Source: Aphidius gifuensis (taxonomy: Eukaryota > Arthropoda > Insecta > Hymenoptera > Braconidae). From it: a DNA stretch of 64,000 nt. A program made the translations under genes and the position numbers. A model generated the notes under the pieces. That model had not been told where the DNA came from. It worked only from the letters and a program-made list of their open reading frames with translations, and did no database searches. Where the stretch lies: NCBI RefSeq assembly GCF_014905175.1, contig NC_057790.1, positions 14,596,469 to 14,660,468 on the forward strand, written 5' to 3'. Positions within the stretch are counted from its first letter, which is position 1; every line of letters begins with the position of its first letter. This document shows, in pieces, positions 1 through 11,279 of the stretch.

Positions 1-300
1 TATTATATCAAGCACTTGAATAACCATTATCTTGTGTATTATTTGTTTATTTAACAGAATAATTTTAAACACACATTATTTCATTAAAAATAATATAATA
101 AATTATATATTGTATATAATAAAAGTTTTAACCTTAATATTCACCTTTGTCTCTTAAATTTTTCATGAAACTAAAATTTTGAAACAAATTTTTTCGTATC
201 GTTGTCAAGGGAATAAATAAATAAAACAAAATAAAAAATAATTTAAAATTGCTTACCTTCATACCGTTACTTTCGTTGCATCCATCTTTTGTTTTTTTTT
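1..300. other. AT-rich DNA with no recognisable gene
   Basis: I see only low-complexity AT-rich sequence here. It runs into position 317-332, where a short palindromic end motif AAAGAAGTTTCACTTC occurs. The same motif marks transposon ends elsewhere in the window (for example near 51,360), so this stretch may be the inner part of such an element. Confidence 0.4.
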
Positions 301-354
301 ATTTACTGCCCATTCTAAAGAAGTTTCACTTCAAAAATTTACATGTATTTTATT

Positions 355-725
355 TATAAAGTAAATGAATATCCCAAGGAAAAGCAATAGCTCAGAAAAA
401 GATGTAGCTAAGGAATTAAGGTTGCCAAAAAATCATGTTTTGAGCAACATTCATTTCTTTAAACATAATTTTTTGGCAAGATTAGTTTCTTAGATACATC
501 TCTTTCTTAGCTACTGATCTTCCTTGGGATCTTTATTTGTTATATAAATAAAATACATGAGCAACTTAGGTACTGCTTTTCCTTGGACATTTTTATTGTT
601 AAAAAATAAATTCACATGTATTTTATTTAAGAAATAAATTTACATGTATTTCATTGATAAAATAAATAAAAATCCCAAGGAGAAGCAGTAGCTAAGGAAA
701 AGATGTAGCTAAGGAATTAAGGTAG
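355..725. repeat. AGCTAAGG-family palindromic repeat
   Basis: This is a copy of an interspersed family built from short units: CAAGGAAAAGCAGTAGC, AAGATGTAGCTAAGGAAT, and TTGCCAAAAAATTATG with its reverse complement. The units occur in both orientations around a centre, so the copy folds on itself. Further copies lie near 1,470-1,680, 18,950-19,208, 21,868-22,085, 43,255, 51,430-51,870 and 55,560-56,000. There is no coding potential. It is probably a non-autonomous element, and its family cannot be named from sequence alone. Confidence 0.6.
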
Positions 726-1469
726 TACCTCAGCGAGAATCGGAATAGAAAGTTTTGTTCACAGCTTAGTGATAATTGAAACAAAAAGTCTATATTGTAA
801 ATTAAAGTTTTTGCCTAATACTGTACCAATCCCAGCCAATCACAGCCAAGACCGTTTGAATATATACTTGTGTGGGTGCAAATGTATGATGATTGTGTAG
901 TGACAGCTGTCGAATTTGACTTCAATAAACGTTTAAAAATATTAAAAATAAATTCGTTAAAATAATTAATGTGTTTAAAAATATTAGGAAAATTTGATTT
1001 AAAAAAATTTCAATTTATTTTCATAGATAAGTTTATTTTTGTCAGGATGTATGTATGAATGTGTGTGATATATATGATAGGTGTAAAGCTGCGCGCGACG
1101 CATATTGCCACTCAGCCTCACGTTCATGTCAAATATTAATAAATTTTGCAAACTTCAATTAACAATATCTCTGATTATAGAAAGTTCAAGCATTTAATTT
1201 TTTTTTCAAAATTTTCTAAATTATATTAATTTTGACATATTTATTTTTTTTAAATTTGTAAGTACCGTTTTTTTGCTAGAACTAAAAATATAAAAAAATA
1301 AAAAAAAATCCTATACCTGCAATGTTAAACCACGTAAAAAGTTCACCTGTTTAGACTCAATTATCTCTAATACTAGATTGTTCATGATTACAAAATTAAG
1401 ATCATTAGATGCAGGGGAATTTCAAGATTTATATATCCAAAAATTAGGAAAATTGTAAGAAAACTAATC

Positions 1470-1680
1470 GATGGAGGTACTCCCTTAAGGTCACTGAAAA
1501 ATTATGTTTCGAGCAACATTCATTTCTTAAAACATAATTTTTTGGCAACATCAGTTTCTTAGCTATTGCTTTTTCTCGGAATTTCGATTTATTTTATAAG
1601 AAAAATACATGAGCAACATTATTTCCTTGAAACATAATTTTTTGGCAACCTCAATTCCTTACCTTACATTCTTTCCTTAG
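1470..1680. repeat. AGCTAAGG-family repeat, second copy
   Basis: This is a diverged copy of the same family as 355-725, with the inverted TTGGCAACCTCAATTCC and AACATAATTTTTTGGCAA units. It runs directly into the tandem array that follows, and the array reuses the 'TTGCCAACATTCTTTTCTTAG' type of module. Confidence 0.5.
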
Positions 1681-2445
1681 ATACATTTGCCATAATTAAT
1701 TAATGGAAAAGTTACCGACAAATGGGTCTAAGGAAAGAATGTTGCCAATTGAATTAATTCGCAGTCTCGATTATTTTTACAGCCATTTGTCACAATAATT
1801 TTTCTTCAATAGAAAATAATGCTATCAAGATATTCTAGACTGCAAATTAATTTATTTGCCAACATTCTTTTCTTAGAAACATTTGCCATAGTTAATTAAT
1901 CAAATAGCTATTGGCAAATGTTTCTAAGAAAGAAATGTTGCCGAATAAATTATTTTGGAGTCCAGATTTTTTCACAGCATTATTTTCCATTGAAAAGAAA
2001 CATTGTGTCAGATAGCTGTAGAAATAATTTAGTCTACGAATTATTTTATTTAGCAACATTCTTTTATTAGAAACATTTGCCGATAGCCATTTAATTAATC
2101 AATTATGACAAATGTTTCTCAGGACAGAATGGTGCTAAATAAATTAATTTGCAGTCTAGATTATCTTGACGGCTTTATCATCTATTTGAAAAAAAGTTAT
2201 TGTGTCAAATGGCTGTAAAAATAATCTAGACTGCAAATTAATTTATTTAGAAACATTTTTCCCCGAGAACCATTTGCCAATAGCTTTTTTTATTAATTAA
2301 TTATGGGAAATGTATCTAAGGAAAGAATGTTTCCAAATCAATGAATACGTAGCTTAGATTACCTTTACAGCCGTTTGACCCAATAATTTCTCTTTAAACT
2401 AGAAAATAATGTTGTGAAAATAATCTATTCTACGAATTAATTTAA
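1670..2445. repeat. Tandem array of ~190-bp units with internal inverted repeats
   Basis: The motif AAGAATGTTGCCAA and the matching inverted motif recur about every 190 bp (near 1,736, 1,930, 2,115 and 2,320). They alternate with TTTTTACAGCCATTTG and its inverse and with the phrase 'CTAGACTGCAAATTAATTTATTTG'-like A+T stretches. Each unit can form a hairpin around an ATTAATTAAT core. About four degenerate units are present. No open reading frame of note is seen. The array looks like a small satellite derived from the neighbouring AGCTAAGG repeat. Confidence 0.6.
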
Positions 2446-2483
2446 ATAATATCTGCAAAGAATAAAAAATGATAAAGATAAAA

Positions 2484-3729
2484 TTATAATAACAACTTAG
2501 ACTGAAGAAAATCTTGACTAGTATATGTATTAAAACATTAAATAAGAGTTTAAATTATACATGGTAGAGAGGTTAGGTCGACATGATTCACATATTTACT
2601 GGATTCAGAAAGCTGTCGAGCTTCAGACCATTCATCGGTAATTGACTCGGTCATTATTACTGAGATATTTTGTCACTGAATCTTTCGACAAAAGACTTTC
2701 GACACCGAATTGAGAGGTGCTTAATTTATTCATTTTTCATTGTTTTGAATTGTTGAAACATCATGATAAGCTTTATTTATAATAGATTTGTATTTCTTAA
2801 ATAAAAATATTAACAAAAATTATAAAAAACGTGTAAATATTGAAAAAAAAATCTTTTTTTTGGTCAATAATTTTCAAATCTATTGTTAATAACAATGGCA
2901 TCAAAAAAAACAGAATTAAACAGTATATAAAAGCATTAAAAGATCAAACGATAGCAAAAACAACTTTTTTCAATTTTATATCACTATATGAGCATTGACT
3001 CTATCTCGACACCGTTTTGATCGCGTTTCGACAGCATTTCGACCGCTTTTCGACAGACTTGATTGATTTTTCATTGTTTTAAAATGTTTAAACATCATAA
3101 TATAACTTTATTAATGATAGATTTGTATTTTTTAATAAAAATATTAATAAAAAATATAAAAAACTTCTGAAAATTGGAAAAAAAAAATTTTTGGTCGAAA
3201 TGCTGTCGAAACGCAATCAAAACGGTGTCGAGACAGCGTCAATGCTCATATAGTGATATAAAATTGAAAAAAACTTTTCTTTGCAATTGTTTGATCTTTC
3301 AATGCTGTCATATACAGTTTGAGTTTGTTTTTTTTATGCGATTGTTTTTAACAATAGACTCAAAAATTAACAAAAAAAAAATTTTTTTTTTCAATTTATA
3401 CAAGTTTCTTATATTTTTTATTAATATTTTCATTAAAAAAATACAAATCTATCATAAATAAAGCTCAATATGATGTTGTAACAATTTAAAACAATGAAAA
3501 ATAAATAAATTAAGCGGCTCTCAATTCGGTGCCGAAAGTCTGTTGATTCAGTGACAAAATATCTCGGTAATAATGACCGAGTCAATTACCGAAACCTGAG
3601 GCTCGACAGCTTTCTGAATGAATCATGTCAACCTAACCTCTCTACTATGTATGATTTAAACTCTTAATTAATATTTTAATACATATACTAGTCAAGAGTT
3701 TCTTCAGTTTAAGTTGTTGTGATTATATT
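2484..3729. mobile_element. 1.2-kb foldback (palindromic) element
   Basis: The two halves are inverted copies. The left arm contains GTAGAGAGGTTAGGTCGACA near 2,564, and the right arm has its complement near 3,640. Matching modules continue inward: the Asn/Asp-like AT stretch, then TTTTGATCGCGTTTCGACAG against CTGTCGAAACGCAATCAAAA. The loop lies around 3,050-3,180. A sub-module, CATTGTTTTGAATTGTTGAAACATC-like, is also repeated directly within the left half (near 2,737 and 3,073). I could not define a clear target-site duplication. There is no coding gene; the 95-residue open frame over the right arm is low-complexity. Confidence 0.75.
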
Positions 3730-3739
3730 CTTACATGAC

Positions 3740-3960
3740 TTTTCTATTTTTCCAAGTCATATCGATTATTCGGCGCTCGTGAATCACGTTTCATATATGC
3801 TGTCAAATAGCTGTCAAATCGCTGTCGACTGAGTGCTACATTGGAGAGTCAAATCCCGATCGAATAGGTGTCGACGGATTCGCTAGGGGAGGCACACGAC
3901 CTAGACCGAGTCTTACCGATAACACCCGAAAAGCCCTACGTATGATCTTTTCAATTTTAA
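3740..3960. other. Less AT-rich spacer of unknown nature
   Basis: This roughly 200-bp segment is richer in G and C than its surroundings. It has repeated CTGTCAAAT and TCGA-containing words (for example AGCTGTCAAATCGCTGTCGA) but no open frame. It sits between the foldback element and the coding remnant. I do not recognise it. Confidence 0.3.
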
Positions 3961-3997
3961 AACTGTTGAGACAATTATTATTATATTCATTTCGCAT

Positions 3998-4846
3998 ATG
4001 TGTACTTACTTCTGGCCCCTCATGATTTTTGATAATAATTCATCAGCTGAAACTGATAATAATAAATTGGTACTGATCAATGTTAAAATTACAAATGAGT
4101 TCATTGCACAAGAAAATAATTCATCCGCTGAAAATGATACATCGGTACTTAGTAATATTGAAATTACAAATGAATACGAAATACCCTTAAATAGTTGTCA
4201 TTAATCTGCAAATAATCAAGTAAATGTAAACTTAAAAGATGACAACAGTTCAATAACAAGTGATGTTAAGATTAATGGAAATGAATCAATAATAAATAAA
4301 ACTCAATATACATATATATTAGGATAAGATAATTCCAATCCAAGAAATAAGTATTGCATAAAATTTAATTGCAAGTAATGTTGATAAAAATAAAATAGTT
4401 GTCACAACTATATATCTGATGATAATTCAACTTTGATATCATGATGCATCACCTAGTAATTCGATACAGAATTTAGAAGTCATTCCACTAAAAACAAAAG
4501 GACTTCCACAAGGTTTATCAATATTAAACCAATTGGTCTTTCTTATGCACATAAATTGCCTTTGCACATAAATTCTCTTTCATAAACTTTCTATGCACAT
4601 AAATTCTCAAAAAAAAAAAAATTAGGTTGTAAAATGAGACAATTTTTACAATAGATTACATTGGAAGAACATATAGTAGAAAATATTTCAAATCGTGAAT
4701 ATGTTATAACAATCAATGATATAAATTACTTGAAAGACAATGTTTCTGATGCAATTGCTAGTAAAAGTGTCAGTAACTACTTACTGAAAAAATTACATCA
4801 ATTTTTTAATCCAGATGCTTTTCAATATCTTGAAAATATTATTTAA
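3998..4846 (+). pseudogene. Eroded coding remnant, unknown family
   Basis: Two open stretches (3,998-4,204 and 4,661-4,846) are separated by stops and an A-rich patch, with further readable fragments in between. The first contains an imperfect internal repeat of about 25 residues: NNSSAETDNN... followed by ITNEF, then NNSSAENDTS... followed by ITNEY. The second is a hydrophilic stretch that includes FFNPDAFQYLENII. Codon-like structure and the internal peptide repeat suggest a former protein rather than chance. I recognise no domain. It lies between two mobile elements, so a transposon-encoded protein is as likely as a host one. Confidence 0.35.
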
Positions 4847-4961
4847 ATTAAACGTGCGATTGGCCCTTGGACTTGTTTAATTCCGTATTTTAACTTTGCA
4901 AGATATGCAATGACAGTGGAAGGAAATATTTAACAAAGGGAAATTTAAAAAACTACGGGTA

Positions 4962-6458
4962 CACGGAGAGAAATCCGCAGCATATATTACCGTAGTGGTA
5001 TCGTAAAAATCATAGCTGACGTCATTAAAGCGACTAATTTCCACTTATTATAATTATTATTACTTTATTTCATCTAAGTTTTTTACTGTAGTCTACCGGA
5101 ATTTTTGGAAGTCTTGAGTTAATGGTATACTTTACGCCAGAAATTACTGAAGTGTACAGCAGGTTTTTCCGCCAGATGACACGAATATTGTAACATGACA
5201 TTTCTGCCAGTTATCTTCTCGGACCGTTTGTTACCGTCATTTTACCTAAAAATTGTCCATTTTAACAAACCAAACTAAAATCCAATAAATCCAATATAAT
5301 AATAATAATAATTTGTATCCAAAAACGTAATAATTAAAATCAGGGGTTTTCAAATCACCTTAAAACCGGAAAAAGACCTAACACAATCTCGCGCTCAGAA
5401 CACATTCATACCTGGACAATAATATAATCAAACAATGAATAAAACAACCGAAACAAGCAATCTAGAGGAAAGTCGCAGGGTCGCTCAGTGTGTGGGTTTT
5501 GGTAGAAGGGCCGGATAAAGCTGTTTTAATAATTAAATTCTGAAAATAATAATTAATAAACACCCCAAAAATAATAACAAAAGAAACACAATTAATTCAT
5601 TTACTTTATATTTATTTAACAAACAAACTCAAATAGCCAACGTAACTCAAATACAAAATAACTAATCCAATAATATCTCAAAAATCCTAATCTAAAGGGG
5701 ACCGCGTCCAACAAAATATTAATTATTTAATAATTAAGAAGCTAAATCTAATAATCAAAAGTATCAAAAGTATCATAATCAACTCAAGGATCCGCCTTGA
5801 GTTGGTCATAAAATCAAAGTTAAACAAAAGGTAGCACATGGTGGTTGATCCACCATGTCCAACATACAGAAAAATAACCTCAAACTCACCGTCGCCAGAC
5901 GACTGGTTAAAACAAAGGTCCAGTCAGTCTGACGTCTCAAAGACAAGAGAGCGAGTTTTCACTCACTAATTATTTTACTCAATTTTACAAATCGAAAAGG
6001 GGGGATTTGCCCTACTCTAATGTGACTTGATGTTGATGATGTCGCTAGTTGAAGAGTCGAACCATTGTCTATGTGGCTTAGCCTTTAAGGCAACGAGAAT
6101 CGTTACAATATTTATTGGAAATCAAGTGTGTTCCTAACCTCTTCTAGAAAAGTTTATTGTTTTTATTTTATTCATGAATCTAAATAAAAATGCGGTGAAA
6201 CACATGAAAATTATAAAATGGTTCATTTTTTAAAAATGAATAAACACGTTACATTTTTATTTTGATGTTTAAACAATAAGGTTTTATTTAATTTCTTGTG
6301 TAATTTTTTTGTTTTGTTTTGATTAAAATTACTGTAGTGTAGTAGGAAATTCTAGTCGATCCTGGTGGCCTCCCTACGCAACTTCTCAATTTCCAGTAGA
6401 CTACAGTAAAATTTGTTTGATACTCTACAGCATTGTTTGCTGCGGATTTCTCTCCGTG
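4962..6458. mobile_element. TA-flanked non-autonomous DNA transposon (~1.5 kb)
   Basis: The left end reads CACGGAGAGAAATCCGCAGC and the right end is its reverse complement (CTGCGGATTTCTCTCCGTG), each flanked by TA (4,960-4,961 and 6,459-6,460). A TA duplication is typical of Tc1/mariner-type transposition. The inside holds no transposase frame. It includes a patch around 5,340-6,120 that is richer in host-like sequence and a weak B-box-like motif near 6,050. The same terminus appears again at 63,447, so this is a family with several copies. Confidence 0.75.
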
Positions 6459-6469
6459 TAAAACCTTAC

Positions 6470-7650
6470 AAAATAGTAAGTTAACCCGAGTTAACAATCG
6501 CAGTCTTCCAAGGTCTTCCAAGTCCTAAAACGCGCTTTATTGAACTTAAACTGTCTTCCAAATCTTAAAACGCGCTTTATTAGTGTTCCGAAATCTTTCA
6601 CATAAAATTAGTAAATTACAATTTTTTTTGATAATTTTCAAAGCTGCGTTAACGCTTGATTTGAAAGACTTCGGAAGCCTCCAGGTTTTCTAAAATTTTT
6701 TAATATCACAGCGGGATTCATTTTCGGGTCCACCCTCAAATTAAAATAAAATAAAATAAATTTTAAAGAAAAACGACTTCGAAAGCCTGCGATCTTGAAA
6801 TTAAAGACTTGTAAATTTATTTTAACAAAAATTAAGGAACTTAGAAAAATTTCAAACTACCCGATATAAAGTTATCAAGTTTCTTATTAATTTATATCTA
6901 AAAACAACTATATCTCGTAAATTCGTATTAAGATATTGCTCTTATCACCTAATTCATTTTATTACATAATTTTTTAAAATTTATATATCTTTTGGAAAAA
7001 AAAATAATTAAGTTCTTCTAATTTCAATAGATCTAGTATTAGATACTACTTTGAATATATCATTCAAGTAATTACAATATAAAATTGATTCAAATAACAA
7101 AAAATAGACCTCAAAAGTTCATAATGTAAATAATCTCTATCAATATCAATTAAACAACTGGCTGAAAGGTTAGCCTATCTGACTTTCACACCGGAGACCT
7201 ACGATCGTTCCTTCGTAGATTTTTTTTTTTTGCTTTTTTTACGGCTAAAAATAAAAAAAAAATAAAAAAACGGAAGACTTCGGAAGCCTACGGTCTTGAA
7301 ATGGAAGACTTCCTCTGAAAGACCTCAGGCTTACGAAGTCTTCAAATGGAAGACTTCGTGAGCCTGAGGTCTTTAATTGGAAGTCTTCCGAAGTCTTTCT
7401 AGTTAGGCAAATAAAGACTGTTTTAAGACTTCGACATTTTTAAGACTGAGATTTTTTAGCTCGGGATTGGTAAATTACTCCCGTATTTCTTATCTCTCGG
7501 TAACTTACGCCTGTATATTTACGTTAATTGTACGGGTCATCCATATAATGTGCCAATACCGACATCGACATTGTTGTGCAGCACGGCAAAATTTGCCTTG
7601 AAACTGGACAATATTTATTGAGCAGCCGAACAAATATTATTGAGCAACAC
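6470..7650. repeat. Repeat rich in GAAGTCTTCC motifs, related to 63,460-64,000
   Basis: The motif GAAGTCTTCC / GGAAGACTTC is scattered in both orientations through 6,500-7,440. The part from about 7,125 to 7,650 is an inverted copy of the sequence from about 63,460 to the end of the window. Shared stretches include CCCGTACAATTAACGTAAAT and its complement. It holds the tRNA-like segment at 7,159. It is probably the body of a TA-flanked element whose left end was lost or replaced next to 6,460. Confidence 0.6.
7159..7214 (+). repeat. tRNA-like segment (pol III A box and degenerate B box)
   Basis: The sequence TGGCTGAAAGGTTAGCC resembles a tRNA D-arm and A box (TGGCNNAGTGGTTAGC). A stretch ending GGAGACCTACGATCGTTCC corresponds to the variable region and a degenerate B box. 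A T-run follows, which would terminate pol III. Spacing fits a tRNA. The T-arm is imperfect, so this is a tRNA-derived relic, not a working tRNA gene. An inverted copy lies near 63,915-63,970. Confidence 0.5.
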
Positions 7651-7850
7651 AACAAATATTATTGGATGGTAAAAATTGTTGTGCAGCTAAATTAAATTTG
7701 TTCAACGATACAATAAAATTTGTTGCAGCACAACAAATTTCGTTAAACGATACAACAATTTTTGTTGCAGCACAACAAAAAGTGACAGGATAGAATTTCG
7801 CCTCAAGTTTGTTGTGCTGTCACAACAATTTTTGTTGTTTTTTGTTCTCA
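7640..7850. repeat. Minisatellite with CAACAAATTT/TTGTTGCAGC units
   Basis: The word TTGTTGCAGCACAACAAA and variants recur in direct and inverted form. The stretch ends with TTTTTGTTCTCAGTGTA, whose complement TACACTGAGAACAAAAA looks like the terminus of another TA-flanked element. It carries no gene. Confidence 0.5.
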
Positions 7851-7899
7851 GTGTACCTATTCTCTGGAATTTTGTTACATGAATCTTGAAATTCTCATC

Positions 7900-9100
7900 C
7901 ATCCAATGATTTTAACTTTACAATTATGTCTCATCTCGTTTTAGAGATAATTGATTCTAAACACAGTAACTTTTTAAGGGATTTAACATTTCATGCATGA
8001 GGACTTTTTTTTATTTTTTTATATTTTTGGTCATAACAAAAAAACAGTTTTTTCCAATTTGATCAAAAAATGATATGTTAAAAATTTTTAGTAACGAATT
8101 CGTTCTATTGAAAATTGAAAATTTTCAAAACTCCGGCGAAAGCCTGTGTGGTTTATCTCGATTATTCGAAATTCGTTACAGTTTAATTTTTTTTACAATT
8201 TTAAATTATATGTATAATTGAATTTTTTTTTTTTTTGCCCTGACGTGCGCTGTCAAATTATGTACACAAATCAAAATACAGATAATACAAATTTGAGGTT
8301 ATACTTCATGGAGGTATCAATATCAATGATTCTATTAGATTTGTTCAAGAAATAAATCAATACAAATATTAAAAAAATAAATCGTTCAATTTACTTTTTT
8401 TTTAACTAAACAAATTTTTTTTTCAAATCATTTTGTTTAATACTTTTATTTATAAAAATTGTTCCGTATAGCAATTTTTTTTTTTTTTTTTTAATAACGT
8501 GATAATTTAATTAACTATTTTATCGATCAAGCAAATTATAACTTTTACGCATGCGCGCATCCCTTTTTTGTCAAAAAACAGTGTTGAAATTTAAATTGTT
8601 AGTTGTTTTATACTTTCAATAACTTATGAACAAATAAACATAAAAAAATTTTGTAAAGCCCAAAAAATTCCTGATTAAATTTCTGAGAGCCACACCCTCT
8701 CCTAAAAAATCGTTGAGAGCAATCCTTCATGGATATTTTTTTATTAGAACATACCAGACACTACTTATTATTATAAACAATTGTTGATAACTAATTAACG
8801 CGAGTTCGGAGCGTTTTTTATCAAGACAGTGTGGCTCTCGGTATTTAAAAGGCCAAAAATTTGAGATCAAATGGAAGTATATAAGTTAATTTTTTAAAAA
8901 GCTATGGGAGGTATAAAAAAACGCAAATTTTGTTTTTTTGTTAATTAACAAATTTCTAACAATAGCAAAAAAAAAACTACCTCTCAATTATATAGATTTT
9001 GCAATTTTAAATGTCTAGGCAAAAAATCGCATCCACGATTTGTTTTTATAGTTTTCTTAATATTCTCTGTTCATAATTTTTGGAAATTCTTCTTTTGTTG
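7900..9100. other. AT-rich stretch, no gene seen
   Basis: This stretch is mainly homopolymer-rich AT sequence, with short GC islands near 8,550 and 8,690. I find no open frame with convincing composition. Short words such as CAGTGTTGAAATT recur inverted near 48,250, so part of it probably belongs to the same repeat as the GGCC hairpin that follows. Confidence 0.35.
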
Positions 9101-9106
9101 ATAACC

Positions 9107-9431
9107 AGAGCCGGGAAGTTCGTCTGTTATTTCAGCTTGCCGTAAATACCATGGCAACATGGTAAAATATAGTTAAAAAAAAAGACGATCTGAACCTCGT
9201 ACATGGAAAAAATGGCCTCAAAAATGGCCTTATTTTTTGGCCTCTTAAAATGGCCTTATATTTTTGGCCTTTAAGAATGGCCTTAAAATGGCCAAAAGAG
9301 GCCAAAAACATAAGGCCATTTTTTAAAGCCATTTTTAAGAGGCCAAAAAAAAAGGCCATTTTTTGAGGCCATTTTTTCCATGTACGAGGTTCAGATCGTC
9401 TTTTTTTTAAACTATATTTCACCATGTTGCC
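9107..9431. mobile_element. GGCC-rich hairpin element
   Basis: The segment 9,153-9,431 is a palindrome. It starts GGCAACATGGTAAAATATAG and ends with the complement, and the inside is a chain of AATGGCCTTA / TAAGGCCATT units. Upstream, AGAGCCGGGAAGTTCGTCTG is shared in inverted form with a second copy at 48,014-48,244. The 97-residue frame across it is a by-product of the repeats. Function and transposon class are unknown. Confidence 0.65.
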
Positions 9432-9768
9432 TTCTGTTCCTCTTCTGGCATAACTAATAATTATAATAATTTATATCATATACCGAATTATAGCATTTTT
9501 CACAACCTTCAATTTGGTTCTAATACGAACTTTCTAACTATATTATTTTAGGAGATATGACCATTTTAATAAATTCATATAGTGAATTCAATACTATAGG
9601 TTTCGCCTACGTAAAATTGATATTTGAAACCAGTTGCTTACATAATTTGTATATCCATTTGACCTATTTTTTTTTTGCAATAAACTTTTTATGAATTTAA
9701 AACAATATAATTCAACATTAAATCAACAACTGATGAGAAGTATTTGATGCGTATGATTGTTAACTTAC

Positions 9769-9847
9769 CGCTCGTAATAAACTTGAGAGTTGTCAATGTT
9801 TCCACCAGTTTTTGGTATTAGTTTTGCAGATATCATTGATCGATGTG
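9769..9847 (-). CDS. GAS2-like gene, exon after the GAR domain
   Basis: This 79-bp exon has acceptor TTTGTCTTTCCAG and donor GCG|GTAAGTTAAC. In the frame set by the GAR exon it reads HRSMISAKLIPKTGGNIDNS and then QVYYER. The start (RT-x-HRS..SAKLIP) fits the segment that follows GAR in insect members. The gene continues beyond it. Confidence 0.85.
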
Positions 9848-11268
9848 CTGGAAAGACAAATGAAACTTCAATTTTTCTAATTTCAACTCAAGAATACAAT
9901 TACAGTAATATTAACATTAAGTGAAAAATCATCTATGAATTTGAATAAATAAATAAATAAATAAATAATTAAATAAATAAATAAATAAATAAATGAATAA
10001 ATAAATAAATAAATAAATGAATAAATAAATATATAAAGTTACAATCAAACTTGTTACTTATATACAAAAAAAAAAAAAGAAGAAAATCTTTTTCTAAAGA
10101 AACGCACATGTACGACATCGACAAGGATCGTGCTTGTCGAGATAATGACTGAGTGTGTCCCAGCCTCCGCCTACACGAACCATAACATGACTCCTTAATA
10201 TCCGCACAAAAATTAAAACCTTCGTATCACCAATTCGATATTTGCCTTCTGAAACACGTATCATTGGAAACTGACTTGGACAAGTACAATTTTCAACCAA
10301 GTCACGAACCTATAAGAACAAATGGTTTGTAATTTATTTACTCAAGTAAAAAAATAGTGATGACATTAGTGATCAAGTAAAAATTTTAATGAGAAAAAAA
10401 AAATTTTAAAATAGCATAACTACCATATCATCAAGACTCTTCAGATCATTCGTTACGATTTGTGGTTGAGGTCCATAAATCAAGCATGGTTTATATTCGG
10501 GCCTTTCTTCATATTCATCATCACTATCATCATTTCCATCATGAACATCACCAATTATTATTTTGTTATCAGCAGCGATTTCTCGATCGATTTGTCGCTC
10601 CATTTGCACCAGCATTGGTGCAAGCATCCCAAATTTAGCACCACGTCTAGCAACTTCAAGTAAACATAATATAACATGTCTTTCGTTTTTTCGCATTATC
10701 AAATCGTCACTTTCAAATAATAAACAATCAATAATTCCAAGACTATTGCGACACCAACTTATAAAATTTGATACATTATCACGTGAAAAAAATGTACCCG
10801 CTTTTGCGTTTGGCAAAAAAGCAACATCATTCAGCTCACTTATTGGCATTGCTAAAGATGATGTTATTGAACGTGTCATCATTTTTCTAGCTTGCCTACG
10901 AGCCACATATTCTGCTGCTGCTTTTCTAACGTTATTTGCATGCTATAAAAAATCATTTTAATTATCTTTCATTAAATAGGTTAGTAGGCAGACTTGAAAT
11001 TGCAACTAGAACAATTTTCACTCAAAAATAGTAATTGTGTTTTGGATGTATTGTAAAGTCACATTTACCTTACAAAGAACAACTCCGGTGTCAAGTTTGT
11101 CCATGAAATTTTCGAGTGTCAGTCTGAGCTCTGGATAAAGTGCGTTGAGCCATTCAGCAAGATCTTCTTTCATAGCAATTGAATATTCTTCAGATGATTT
11201 GAAGGGCCTGTAAGGCCTCGCTTCAAGTAGCACAGCCATTGAATTTGTAAGTAATTTTCTCACTTTTT
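9769..11268 (-). CDS. GAS2-like protein (pickled eggs type), partial gene, four exons seen
   Basis: This is a host gene for a GAS2-family cytoskeletal linker. In this family an N-terminal calponin-homology (CH) domain binds actin and a GAR domain binds microtubules. Exons on the minus strand, in order, are 11,268-11,069, 10,942-10,425, 10,309-10,108 and 9,847-9,769. Introns are 126, 115 and 260 bp. The splice sites are canonical GT..AG and the reading frame carries across each junction. Recognisable family signatures are RPYRPFKSSEEY and MKEDLAEWLNALYPEL (start of CH), GTFFSRDNVSNFISWCR and LCLLEVARRGAKFGMLAP (end of CH), and CTCPSQFPMIRVSEGKYRIG through VRVGGGWDTLSHYLDKHDPC (GAR). The gene is incomplete: the first exon seen opens at a splice acceptor and the last closes at a splice donor. 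The 5' exons must therefore lie at higher coordinates, probably beyond the 5.8-kb palindrome, and the C-terminal exons at lower coordinates or outside the window. No stop or frameshift is seen within the four exons. Confidence 0.93.
9944..10035. repeat. (AAAT)n microsatellite in an intron of the GAS2-like gene
   Basis: About 90 bp of AATA/AAAT tetranucleotide repeats with occasional ATGA and ATTA interruptions. They lie in the 260-bp intron between the GAR exon and the next one. Confidence 0.9.
10108..10309 (-). CDS. GAS2-like gene, GAR-domain exon
   Basis: This 202-bp exon encodes VRDLVENCTCPSQFPMIRVS through HDPCRCRT. It holds the cysteines and the GGGWDTLSHYLDKHDPC block that define the GAR (zinc-binding, microtubule-associated) domain. 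The acceptor is CTTATAG. The donor GTGCGT begins right after the Thr codon plus one base. Confidence 0.93.
10425..10942 (-). CDS. GAS2-like gene, exon with second half of CH domain and acidic linker
   Basis: This 518-bp exon encodes the rest of the CH domain and then a charged linker with DGNDDSDDEYEERPEY, which leads to the GAR domain. The acceptor TTTTTTATAG precedes CATGCAAATAAC. The donor ATG|GTAGTT closes it. The acidic linker is where members of this family differ most. Confidence 0.93.
11069..11268 (-). CDS. GAS2-like gene, exon with first half of CH domain
   Basis: The acceptor (TTTTGATTTCAG) lies just above 11,268 and the donor (AAG|GTAAATG) just below 11,069. The exon encodes about 66 residues, from KVRKLLTNSMAVLLEARPYR to FMDKLDTGVVLCK. 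The next exon resumes with HANNVR, giving the usual LCK-HAN junction of this family. Confidence 0.92.
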
Positions 11269-11279
11269 CTGAAATCAAA

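Noticed and set aside
1670..2445. Regularly spaced repeats that could suggest a CRISPR array
   Set aside because: The ~190-bp spacing, the diverged units and the eukaryotic context exclude it; the units are satellite-like.
9132..9425. 97-residue minus-strand frame
   Set aside because: It is a translation of the AATGGCC hairpin repeats and has no independent signal.
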